A stretch of 64,000 nt of DNA from positions 2,298,594 through 2,362,593 of the forward strand of contig CAADRB010000026.1 of the NCBI GenBank assembly GCA_900708905.1. The letters are read 5' to 3'. The notes beneath the pieces are model-generated. The model saw nothing but the letters and a program-made list of their open reading frames with translations, ran no database searches and was not told where the DNA came from. The position numbers and the translations under genes are program-made. This document shows positions 9,078 to 19,260 of the stretch, in pieces (position 1 is the first letter of the stretch; each line of letters begins with the position of its first letter). The stretch comes from Hymenolepis diminuta. Its lineage: Eukaryota; Platyhelminthes; Cestoda; Cyclophyllidea; Hymenolepididae.

Positions 9078-12000
9078 TTAGAGAAACAAATGGTGAAGAG
9101 AGTTATCACTTCCAGTCGGAGTGTCTTTTGGTTGTTTTGACTGAGTGGTACGAAACATCGAAAATATTATACCGTTATCTGATGACATGTCCTTATCCTG
9201 ATCTCTGACATAATTCGGCGAACAATACTGGTTGCGTCTGAATAATGAGCTGTTGAAACTGCGCTCAGAGGAAAGAGAAATTTGTGAGCTGTTAGACCAT
9301 TGTTGAAAGAGACCAGAACTATCCGAGGTCTTTTCAGTCAAGTTAAATATACTAGACGGCTAAAATAAAAAACCAATAGGTAAGATATTCACACAAACAC
9401 CAACTTACCGAATTTTGATTCGTCAAAGCCGGTTTTAATAGGTCATTTTCCATTCCAAATCGGTATTTTTCGCTCCCTATTGCTCGTTTCGAGGACGATG
9501 CAGATTCAATAGAATGCCAAATATTATTTTGACATTTGTTATCTCCCAGATTTACGCTTTTGATTTGATCATTATTCCTTGGCTAGAAGCAGGTTATTAT
9601 TTAATTTCAGTTAGTTATGCTAAACAATATTTAACAATGAATTTCATTTCAAATTTCATTAAACAATTTGATCTGGGTAAGGGGGAGGTTGTTTATTTTC
9701 CTCCATCTGCACTGTATTGTTAAAAGATTAAATATTATTCTTAATGCAACTAAACATTTCTTTTGTTTTTTCTTATTTAAAACACAAACAAATAAGTGAA
9801 CTTTAACTTTTATGCATTTTGTTTTTTGCTATAGTTGGCTAGAATTTACGATGGTGTTGGCACTCGAATTTATGCCACTTGAGTTTCGAGGAAAGTTGAA
9901 AATGGATTGCTTATTACTAAGCTCGGATAATCTTTCTAACGAATGGAGTGAGAAGAAGCAGAAGTTGGAAATACGAGGTTAATAGGAGAGTGTGACATAA
10001 TAGATTCGCCATACGCTAACTGCGACAAAAGGACTTCTTATCCGTTTATTGCTTAAATATTCAGGGTTATCTAATGGTTCAGAGATTGAATGCGTATTTT
10101 ACAAAAAACTAGACTGATTTCAAGACTCGTCGGCTATTAGACCCTGATGCCGATGAAGAAAAGGTTCTATGAAAGAAACTTGAACATATAAATAAAAGCA
10201 GAATGGTTATGATAAACTTGTGTCAAGATAGAGTTAACATTAAAGAGATCACCGTGATGTATACCGAATGCAATTGTTGAGTTGCAGAATGTTTGAAAAA
10301 TTGACTGATATGAAGAATAGGATTTGGTTCACGTGTACTTAGATGACCTCAAAATGAGCTTACGAGCTTGAAGTAGAGATAAGGGTCTTGACATTACGAA
10401 CCTTCTGGATTCATCAATATGTTTACTTTTTGCTTCTTTTTGTCCTAATACCTTAAATTTCATGACTTAACTCTTAGGTTTATTAGTAACTTTGTATCTT
10501 CAATGTTTTAAGCTTATTAACCATTTAAGTGGTTGGTCGTGTCAAATTTGTCAGTTTTTCTCTTCTTATAGTCAAAAGTAACCGTTTAATATTAGTTAAG
10601 GGGTCATTTAGGCAACAGATTCCCTTTTGTTTAGCGAAAAGGAACTCAACATACTGTGCACATTTATTTAAGGAACTTCAATTATTTCTTTACTACGTTT
10701 CATTTTACCTCAAACCTTTTCATTAAACTACCCATTTATTTATTCATAAAATACGATAGATTTCGAATTATTTATCGCCAAATACTTTAATGTCAGTAAA
10801 GCACGGAACTTCTTCCCTATAACCAAGTCAAAGATCGTCAACAAATGTGGCTCAAGTCGGCAGAGCCGACAATTTGTCTCTGGAAGATCAATTCATACTC
10901 AATAAACAGTCTCAAGTCACTTATCATTATCAGTATGTGGGCGCAATATTGTTTCTTATTACAATTAGCATTTTCAACGCCCATCTTTGGTATAGGAGGA
11001 GTATCATGGAGCCTTACTAGCAGAAAACTCAATTTCTGTCTGTTCTATTATTAGTCAGACTAAGCAAGCACGATTGGCTAATCCACTCACTGAGTGACCT
11101 CCAAATTCACAGACGAGAACGTTAACCACTGCGCTGCCGGTAAACATGCCTTGTTATAAATGAAACTTTCGCCAATAAAATTAAAGATGAAGGATCAATG
11201 ATTACAAGGAACAATTTTCAGATTTGTGAAGCTTTGGATCATCTAACTTACGTATTTCTCCACCACTGGAGTTTCCACGGAATTCTCAACCAGAGCACAG
11301 TTATTGAGCAGAATTTGCTGAAGCAAATTTATATTAGTTGGGCTGCTCTTCTCCTGTTGGAACGGAAGTTCACCTCGATGCGAATATGGTTGTTGGAATC
11401 GTGGTCTCTGTTGTGTCCAATCATTCAAACTAGAAGTGTAGTCCTGCGGTTTTAGCTTTTGATAACAGCTTGTATTGTGCTGATTGGAGCATAAATTCTG
11501 TTCATTTGACCCGTTTTGTTGGGATAGTGTTGTCATCTGTGTTTGGGGAGTATGTAAAACTTCAACTGCACTCCCATTAGGAATATAAACCGACGCGTGA
11601 GTTAGAAGAATGGAACCGGGAGGAATCAAGACTGAATTAGAAGGGCAGGAGTTTGGCTGCTCCCGATGTATGGTAAATGTATTCGAGGGGACCTGTATTA
11701 CAGGAGTTCCTGTGGAGGACATCGTCTGAGGCAAATCATATTTAACTTCAGCTGAGTTGTTTTGGGAGATAATAACATTCTGGGATGGCTGGTGCGCAAA
11801 ACAACTGTTAGTTTTGGACAAAACCTACCACGTAACTAGTAGTGATCTGAGCAGTCTGGTTATTTACCGAAATACAGGGTATTTCATTAGTCATATTGCA
11901 TGACATAGACGGATTAGAAAAATTTATTGAACCATTCCCATCTACTACGTGGTTAGAAAGTATAAATTTACTTACATTGATGTTGAAACACGGTCTACAA

Positions 12001-12401
12001 AGCAAAAATAATTACATTATTTACTATATACCTGTTTTCGTATAGCGTGACTAATATTCAACTTTCGATTATTAAAAATCAATGATTCTCCCTCGTGTTT
12101 AATCAGCCATTCTGCAATTTCTTGATTTTCAAATGTAATAAAGCCATAGTTTCCCTTTGACAAAATCGAATGATCGAAAATTATTTTCACGTCTTTTACA
12201 TGTCCATATTTTTCAAAGAACTTGCGCAGGTCATCCTCTGTGGTCTATATGAATGGTACGTGGGGAGCAGGGCTAAAATAAACTTACATTAGATGAAATA
12301 CCTCCTACGAATATCCGATTGGGTATTATTGTTCCTATTTTGGGTACCACTATGTTGGAAACTGAAGATGGGACTGATCTTTGAATTGCAAGGGGATTCA
12401 T
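9078..12401 (-). CDS. boll: boule/DAZ-family RNA-binding protein (482 aa, seven coding exons)
   Basis: A germ-cell translational regulator family that binds 3' UTRs of target mRNAs through one RRM. Inferred coding exons (minus): 12401-12288, 12244-12032, 11994-11976, 11941-11868, 11824-11252, 9582-9409 and 9359-9078. All have GT-AG borders and consistent phase, and total 1446 nt before the stop. Introns are 43, 37, 34, 43, 1669 and 49 nt. The RRM spans about residues 24-109: it is introduced by GTIIPNRIFVGG (RNP2), followed by TTEDDLRKFFEKYG and VKDVKII, and closes with SHAIRKQ. That tail and the IPNRIFVGG entry are hallmarks of boule/DAZ rather than of other RRM proteins. RNP1 reads KGNYGFITF, one residue longer than the family's KGYGFVTF. 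The roughly 370-residue C-terminal part is rich in Ser, Asn and Gln with no DAZ repeat recognised, and makes the protein longer than vertebrate BOLL (under 300 aa). The start is the first ATG of the RRM exon; an acceptor-like AG lies 10 bases upstream. Extra exons in the 1.67-kb intron cannot be excluded. Confidence 0.85.
9583..11251 (-). other. boll: large intron of the boule-like gene
   Basis: This is the only long intron of the gene, bounded by GTAAGT at 11251 and CTGCTTCTAG at 9583. It holds a tRNA-like fragment (11095-11142, minus strand) and otherwise AT-rich sequence. Open frames at 9514, 10529 and 10838-11054 are on the wrong strand or lack support. Confidence 0.6.
11095..11142 (-). 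repeat. tRNA-like A-box fragment in the boule intron
   Basis: Read on the minus strand it begins GGCAGCGCAGTGGTTAACG, nearly the A-box pattern of tRNA D-arms and very similar to the segment at 568-600. A short GGAGGTCACTCAGTGAGTGG hairpin follows. No complete tRNA fold was found; it is best explained as a SINE remnant. Confidence 0.3.
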
Positions 12402-12741
12402 AACGTATTTACTAGTTAATATATGTACAAAGATGCAGAAAATAATTGTGGACACTTTGTGTTCGGCCTCTTGCAGTTTATTTTAAAAGGTTTGTCAATA
12501 AAACAGCGTTGTAATCATATGATAGGCAGGTGCCATATACGAACTTTTGTGATTTTTGTCCTATAGGGAATTGAATTATCAACCTATTGATTTTAACTTT
12601 AAATATGAAATTCATTATCTCAGAAAATTAAAGGAATTGTATAATTGTAGGTATTTAATATGCATTTCAACCTTAAATGTTAAAAAATATTTTTAATGCA
12701 TTTTACTCTTTAAAATAGGAATACTGCACGTCTGTAATAAT

Positions 12742-13075
12742 GTGAGAATCTATCGGGGCCATATCGATCGAATAGATAGAATAGGCCAAGTCACTCATTT
12801 CGTCAGATCAATTCGGAGGTGGCAGGCAAACCACCACAAATTATTAATTAGTAAATTAGGTTTATATCCAAAACATTTCTTTGTTGGACGTCAGTCATGT
12901 CTCGTCGTCGGAGTCTGGGCGCGATGATAGACACCTGTTTAGGTGTCATGTGCAAACACGCAAACACATCGGGACCACCTGTGAACAATATAGTGGAGAT
13001 CTCATCGCCCGTCAATCATTTCTAATCGCCGGACATTGATAGACATCTTCTGGCTATAGCAACGTCATGTTATAC
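12742..13075 (+). repeat. interspersed repeat family B, near-complete copy
   Basis: About 330 bp that align from end to end with the reverse complement of 18920-19260. The aligned parts include CATATCGATCGAATAGATAG, AATTCGGAGGTGGCAG, CCACCACAAATTATTAATTA, the GACGTCAGTCATGTCTCG block, a hairpin GACACCTG/CAGGTGTC, ACATCGGGACCACCTGTG and the terminal CTGGCTATAGCA. There are no ORFs and no obvious target-site duplication. The size and lack of coding sequence suggest a SINE- or MITE-like element. Confidence 0.75.
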
Positions 13076-13788
13076 GTGTATAATCATTAAAAATTCTGAG
13101 GTATCTACTATTTTTGAGATGGTTCCCTCTCTTTCACATACTACTAGCACTACATCAACAGACGAAATTTTGTTTTTGAAGTTCATAGTTAGCTCTATTT
13201 TAGCAGTGTTCATTTTATAGCAATGTTCATTATCATTATGGGTATTGTGTTACCCAAGGTCCTTTCTTGGACCTACGACCACTTTATGTTTAACTCCCCT
13301 TCCATCGTAGCGTTTACCTCGTTTTAGGATTTAAACAGGTGCAGTTAACACAATAAGCTAAGATGTGATTTCGTTAACAGATGTTCCCTTTGGAGTCTTT
13401 AGAACTTTTGAAGGTTGTTCTTAAAACGTTTCAGGTACATATTTTTAAAATTCAATTTTTCTATTATTTCTAAATTATGGTCATTATCGCTGGTGTCACG
13501 TAGGATGTGTAATTTACGGGTCTGAAGTTTTGCTGCGAATTTTGGCGCTGAATCTTATTCTGATGTGTGTAATTCAAGTCCTATCCTTCTCATCACATGC
13601 AGGCCAGGTCCTTCCAAGATCTCAGATAGGAAGCTTACTGAGGTTTGGTTTTACCAGGATTGAATATGTTATATATAAGTAAGTGCTTGCCCTTATCATC
13701 TGTGGCCACCATCTGTAGTGACCTCCTTGGTTCTAACTAACCGTCCAGGTCAAAGTAATATCGGAGTTGGTGATTAGGATTTATGTCG

Positions 13789-13803
13789 TTGATGATGATG
13801 ATG
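13789..13803 (+). repeat. GAT microsatellite
   Basis: A short run of GAT trinucleotides in non-coding DNA. Confidence 0.7.
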
Positions 13804-15978
13804 AAATATCAATGAATGGTTGGGAATATGTTGACCAACCACTATGGAATACCTATAATACAAATGGTTAAGATAGTCTTACTCGGATTAAAAGATGTAT
13901 CAACCAGATGCATTAAATTAGTTCCCATGCCAAACTACCACGCTACCAGAACTGCTTTATTTATAATTGGGATGATTAAACCACTTATGTGGCCCCGAAG
14001 TGATCGTTACCAGGTCTCCATCTTCCTAAGAAGTGTTGTCTTAAAACCCTTCTGTTGGATTGAGAACCTTCAGACCCTAAAAAACTGTGATGACTCTAAC
14101 CCGAGCACTGGTCATTACGATCTATCAACCTAATAAAAATCCTTACGTAAACACATGCACACACACTTTCCGCTAGCCGCATATCGACAGACACCCACCA
14201 TTTCCCACCTCCCTCTTGCTCTTGGGTTCCTAGACCTATCTAAATAAATTCTACTCAATACTGTTTTGTCTTCTCTCTGTCTGACTGTCCTAGAGAAGAA
14301 TGGTGAAAGAGAGAAGGTATAGCCTGAAGAACAGCTAGAGTAAAACGAGATACCTTAGCTGACAGACTAACCCTTCTAAAAATTCTGCATCTCTGCACAT
14401 AATGAAAGCTATGTATTGCTACGTCTTGTAAAAGTGTTATTCTGGCATCAAAACACTTTCCCCTTATCAAAAGTGTAGATCATAGTGCAATTAGCTCGAA
14501 GAAAACTTGATTTGTTTAAATGAAATAAGAGAAGTAATGAAATGGGGCCGATGAAGCTAGGCCGTGGTGGCTACGGAGAGCATTTAAGTGCAAATGAAAT
14601 AGTGAAACATGACATTGAGTGATAACTCAATGATTATTGAAAGTCCGTACTATAGCCAACTTGGATTGCTTGAATCAAGACAGAGCAACACGATAGGTCT
14701 AGCAGTAAATGCAAATATTATATTAAAAGAATATACTCATCCTGTTGCTAGTAGGACAAAATTATGGAGTGGCGCTAGAACATCCTGGAAAATGGAGATG
14801 TGATATCGATTACAAATCGAGTAAACGCGGAGCTCATGCAGAGGCCTCCCGGCCAATCAGGAATTAATATTCGTGTAGAGTAGCGTTAATCGTGACCACA
14901 ATTACTAAGCATTTACAGTAAAAACTCCCTCACCGGACTCCTTATGCTCTCAATACTTTGGACGCAGTCTAGCAAATTTTGGGATGCAATCTATCCTAGA
15001 GAACTGTGTCGGAGAATTAGAAAGGCTTAGTTAAGTACTTATTTGTGTATTATCCGCTAGGTTTTATCAATTAGGTTAATATAAATAAGTTGCTTACGGG
15101 AACGGCTAAAAATAATCAAGCCGCAAGGTAACTGCTTTCCACTGAAACACAAGATTATTTGGCTTCCAGATATGTCTCTTTTCAACTGCAGACCTCAACT
15201 AATTCCCACCACATCTCGTCCTTAAATATTACCAGAATTCATTCTCTAATGCTAGATTGTATATGTAACTTTTCGTGTTCGATTGGAAATAACTCAAAGT
15301 AAGATTCTGATTCGCGCTTAAAATGTAAGTGCGTAAAGAGCTTGCGCATAATATAACTGTAACAAATAGGGAATAACGTGCAAAACTTCAAAAAACCTCA
15401 GAGCACGCGTTTAGTCTAGTTTAAATATTTATATACTGTGTGGATTAATACTGACTGAAGAGACAAATTAGACACATCTGAGAACGGGGGAGATCAAACA
15501 TACTCAAATCGCCGTCACATGGAGAGATTATTAGATGATCCGCCGCATAGCCCGAATATCGCATTAACCATTTCGATCCTTCCACTCTACTTATTCAATG
15601 CATTCATACAAGGAAATTTTCATACCTATTATATACATTTATAAAAGTGATATTCATGGGAGCCACCAGGAGGAAACAGGACGATAAGTGCTAATGATCT
15701 CAAAGGCTAATTAGGATGACCGCACTTTAATCTCCCAATCATGTTTAAACTTGTATGATTATCCGGCAGGGAAAAAGGGCCAACAGGAGTCCGAAATACT
15801 GCGGATATCATCGAGGAGTCCAAACCACTTACATATGTAACATTAAACATCCCAAATTCAAAAGACTAATGGGATTGTTAGACATTTACAGGATCGTATT
15901 AAGAAAATACTTGCCCATATAGTCAAAACATTATATAATTTACAACTCATTAAATAAGAAATAATCACATCTGTATAA

Positions 15979-17403
15979 TCATTTGCCAGACATGCAAGAG
16001 AACCCCGAGGAACCAGATCCACAAGAACTCTCCGTATTGATATTCAATCTACTCAGATTTGCTACATCATCTGGGACTTTACGGGAACGATTCACCTTGG
16101 CCTTTTCTTTCTCTCCAATGGTAACTTCCGGCAAACCTTGATTGAGTTTACTCAGCAGAATACAAGCTTGGCAATACTCCTGGCTGGAAATATATCCGCA
16201 GGTTGCACATTCACCTATATGTAAACACAAAACTTGTCGATCTCAGTGTAAAATGAAACAAGTGAGAAGCCAGAAAATTCTTACGTTGAACGGGAACCTT
16301 TGCGTCAGTTCTAATAACCATCTGCTCACCAGAACTGATTATATCTAAAAGAGGAATCAAACTAAGCTTAAAAGAAAGGCGTTATTCTAAGTCTGGCAGA
16401 AGTAGAATAATTACCAAGAATGCTCCTAGGTCGAATCTTTTCTAGATCTTTTATATAGGATCTAGCAAACCCCCTATAAGCATAGGGAGCATACGTGCAC
16501 TCTGTAGAGAAATAGTCTAGTTTTAGAGCATGAGAATACATTACAATCTCCTTTTCAAAGGCATACTTGAGCGGCTTGAAACGAGGCATCATCCCATTTG
16601 TACCCTAAAAGCAATAAAACGGGTTTTAAGCATCGTCTTGTTCACAAATATAGAGTGGGACATAGCGAAACACTCACTGTAATTATATCTGTACAACGCT
16701 TCAAACGGCCAATATCGCATCTGAGAACTGGAGGAATGACATTTTACAGTTAGGCGGTCAAACTACTTAAATAAACATAAGTAGTCACTCACTATTCATT
16801 AAGACAGTTTCGGCAATATCGTCCGCATTATGGCCGGTGCAGATTTTGTTAGCGCCTACCAGAGCTGCCCCCCTATCAAGAGCCTGACGACGAAAAACAC
16901 CACAATATGTACAGTTGTTTTTCAAACCAATCTTTTTAACAATCTCATCCATTGACCAACCATAGAGTTCCTTGTAGGAAAGAATTGTCAAAGGCATACC
17001 ATATTGTACCCTATTACATTTGACCGTCTGAGAGATAGAAGCAGTAAAATTCCACAAATTAGATCAAACCTCAAGAGAATCATCTCGGTAACCAGTGATT
17101 CCCTCGTCGATCGATAGAAGGATTAATTCAACGCCATAATCGTAGCGCTCATTTAAAGTTTTCATCACGTAAGCAAGAACCGTCGAGTCTAATAACATTA
17201 AAGAGACAAAAAAACATTTGCCAACCTTTTCCTCCTGATGCTCCAATCGCTACTTTATCACCTCTAGACAGGAGATTAGCGGTCTTGATTGTCCAGTGAA
17301 TCTCCTCTTCGAAACACCAGATAAAACAATCCCGACAGAGAACATCACCTGTCTTAGGCCGTTTAATGTAACCTTTTGCTCCACAGCGTACACATTTAAT
17401 CAT
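15979..17403 (-). CDS. CTU1: cytoplasmic tRNA 2-thiolation protein 1 (355 aa, seven coding exons)
   Basis: The CTU1/Ncs6 adenylating subunit activates the wobble uridine of cytosolic tRNAs (Lys, Glu, Gln type) for 2-thiolation, with CTU2/Ncs2 as partner and URM1 as sulfur donor. Inferred coding exons (minus): 17403-17226, 17188-17070, 17027-16793, 16727-16678, 16604-16415, 16344-16285 and 16214-15979. All are GT-AG and in phase; introns are 37, 42, 65, 73, 70 and 70 nt. Visible features are an N-terminal zinc-binding set (C4, C7, C23, C26), the PP-loop SGGKDST at 56-62, [16 protein letters not shown] at about 84-99, the CxxC pair C138/C141 in [32 protein letters not shown] at 165-177, [12 protein letters not shown], and a C-terminal Cys4 set C280/C283/C292/C295 followed by LNQGLPE. 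The length matches the family (about 350). Residue 181 is Cys where I recall Gly in LRGD. A strong acceptor sits one base before the ATG. Confidence 0.93.
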
Positions 17404-17404
17404 T

Positions 17405-17464
17405 CTGAAAATTGAGAAAAAAAACGATCTTTTTGATGCAAAGCAATTTGATAAATGACCTTAC
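17405..17464 (-). other. CTU1: 5' UTR intron or trans-splice acceptor of CTU1
   Basis: On the minus strand a T8-rich tract ending TTTTCAG stops one base before the CTU1 ATG. A GTAAGG donor 60 nt upstream would make a normal small 5' UTR intron. Alternatively the acceptor may receive a spliced leader, a process known in several flatworm lineages. The sequence alone cannot decide. Confidence 0.5.
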
Positions 17465-17565
17465 ATATATACATTATTTAAATAATAAAGTGGCATAATT
17501 TTTTAACGTACTTGATAAGTATAAATTTAAATGAAGGCATCTTTAATAAATTTACAAACACTCAC

Positions 17566-17733
17566 ATGATCGACCCGCGTGAAACGCCAGTGGGAGGTTC
17601 CTGGACAGACAGACAGCGCAGTTCTAGGACACCTAAAATTGCTCCAATAAATCCCAAGGCCGTAGGTAATTTAACTTATAATTACACCAATTCAGTATTT
17701 TTTAACCCACGTGGTTTCACGAATATACATTAA
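17566..17733 (+). CDS. small unknown protein (55 aa), divergent from CTU1
   Basis: The frame opens at the ATG at 17566, 163 bp from the CTU1 start on the opposite strand, and ends at TAA 17731-17733. The product is hydrophilic and basic near the N terminus (RETPVGGSWTDRQRSSRTPK), then Pro/Asn/Tyr-rich (PINPKAVGNLTYNYTNSVFF), with no signal peptide or membrane segment. The stretch is less AT-rich than its flanks and uses varied codons, which argues for coding. I do not recognise the family and assign no function. It could be one exon of a longer gene, but no obvious donor or downstream coding partner was seen. Head-to-head spacing suggests a shared promoter region with CTU1. Confidence 0.4.
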   Translation: MIDPRETPVGGSWTDRQRSSRTPKIAPINPKAVGNLTYNYTNSVFFNPRGFTNIH

Positions 17734-18124
17734 ACTGAAAAGAGCACCAATCAAATAATCTAGCTTTGATGAAAGAGAACTTATCGATGTCCTTCTCTTA
17801 ATTAGTAAATTTACTAATTCTTTTAGCATAATATCTTAATTTTATATTATATTTGAATGCTTGCCAATTCTTGGTAGTTCTGGGATAAGTAAAGTGATAA
17901 TAATTTTTTTTGGAAAATATTTACCTATTTTGAAAAAAATATTGCTTGTAACATCACGTACTCCTGTTTTTAAATAAATATTAGGTCGAATATTATTTTC
18001 TGAAAGATTGATGATTGAAAAATTCTTTAATACTATCCTTTCAACGAGCCCTGTCGATGAAACTTGGTAGGAAAGGGAATACTGTCATTAATTTTCACAT
18101 TAAACAATGCTCATTAAATTGGGG

Positions 18125-18330
18125 GTTGGTGGTTTATTGTTGGGCGTAGCCACACAGAGTAAATACGTCAGGATATTTATATCGTTAAGACAATTCGGAG
18201 GTGACCAAGAAAACAACTGCAGTTTATTGTAAATTTTTCCTTACCGATTTTTTTGTGAGACGTCAGTACCCTCTTGATGACTGGTTGCTGCATAGGTGTC
18301 CATGTGCATACCTGAACGACCATTATGGAA
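18125..18330 (+). repeat. interspersed repeat family B, strongly diverged copy
   Basis: Scattered matches in the right order to the copy at 12742-13075: CAATTCGGAGGTG, the AACTGCAGTTTATTGTAAATT counterpart of the AT-rich middle, GAGACGTCAGT, and AGGTGTCCATGTGCATACCTG. It is clearly older than the other copies. Confidence 0.45.
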
Positions 18331-18919
18331 TTGTCATAACCTTATTAGCCTACCAAAAATAGCTACAATCCCCTGTACTTTATAACAGCATGGAAATAAG
18401 CAAACTCCTTCAATTTACTGAAGATTCTTTAGCACAACGATCCTGCAATTAGCACACTATTACAAATATACAGGATTTGTAATCGTAAACAATAAATCGT
18501 AAATTTTATTTCTCCTGGATAAAACTATTCATTTTGTCCAACAGCATGTTGTCATAAATATATTATCTTTCAGGGTCGCCAGGTTTTACAGTCATCTCCT
18601 ATATTTTGCACTTAAGGACTAGAAAAAAAAACATTTGTTTGTAGAAAATGTGCTATCTTCATTTTTTAAATAACCCTTCCTCTCTTAGAACATTATATTT
18701 ACCTTTGAAAAGAACTTCAATAAACAAATGCTGTTCAACTTTAATCTTCTTGATCGAAATACTTTAGTTTTGGTCATGGGTTCGAGCTACATCGATTCAA
18801 TCTAGTGAAAAGGAAGTGCCATGAAGGTAAAAAATTTATAAAAACTCGATTCCCTTTAGGTTTCAGAAAAATATTAATTTTGACAATAACTTGTAATAAC
18901 ATAAAATTTAGAATTTGAG

Positions 18920-19260
18920 AATCGAACCTCTTTGTAGCTGCTATAGCCAGCAAACGTCTACCTTCACCTAGAGATTAGAAATGATTGACTGGCGAAAAGA
19001 CCTTCACTACAGTGTCCACAGGTGGTCCCGATGTGTGATTGCGTGTTTGCATACAGATACCTAAACAGGTGCCTATCATCACGCCGAGACTCCGACAACG
19101 AGACATGACTGACGTCTAACGAAGAAATGTTTTGTATATAAATCTAATTTACTAATTAATAATTTGTGGTGGCTTAGCTGCCACCTCCGAACTGATCTGG
19201 CGACATGAGTGATTTGACTTATTCCATCTATCCGATCGATGTGGCCCGATAAATCTTCCT
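18920..19260 (-). repeat. interspersed repeat family B, near-complete inverted copy
   Basis: The reverse complement aligns along its length with 12742-13075 at roughly 80-85% by eye. In the element's orientation the 3' end carries CTGGCTATAGCAG, able to form a small stem-loop, followed 10 bp later by GAGGTTCGATTCTC, close to a pol III B-box / tRNA T-arm (GGTTCGANNCC). This hints at a tRNA-related origin. There is no ORF. Confidence 0.7.

Larger units (their letters stand above)
12456..15978. other. intergenic DNA between the boule and CTU1 genes
   Basis: No gene was recognised. It contains a nearly complete copy of repeat family B (12742-13075) and a GAT microsatellite at 13789-13803. Two further mixed-composition stretches (13500-14300 and 14500-15900) look like decayed transposon DNA. 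The 105-codon open frame at 13816-14133 has no recognisable motif. The CTU1 3' UTR should occupy the right end, but I could not place a canonical polyadenylation signal. Confidence 0.5.

Noticed and set aside
13816..14133. 105-codon plus-strand open frame
   Set aside because: No motif, atypical composition, and it sits between repeat-like stretches; I could not support it as a gene or as a named transposon protein.
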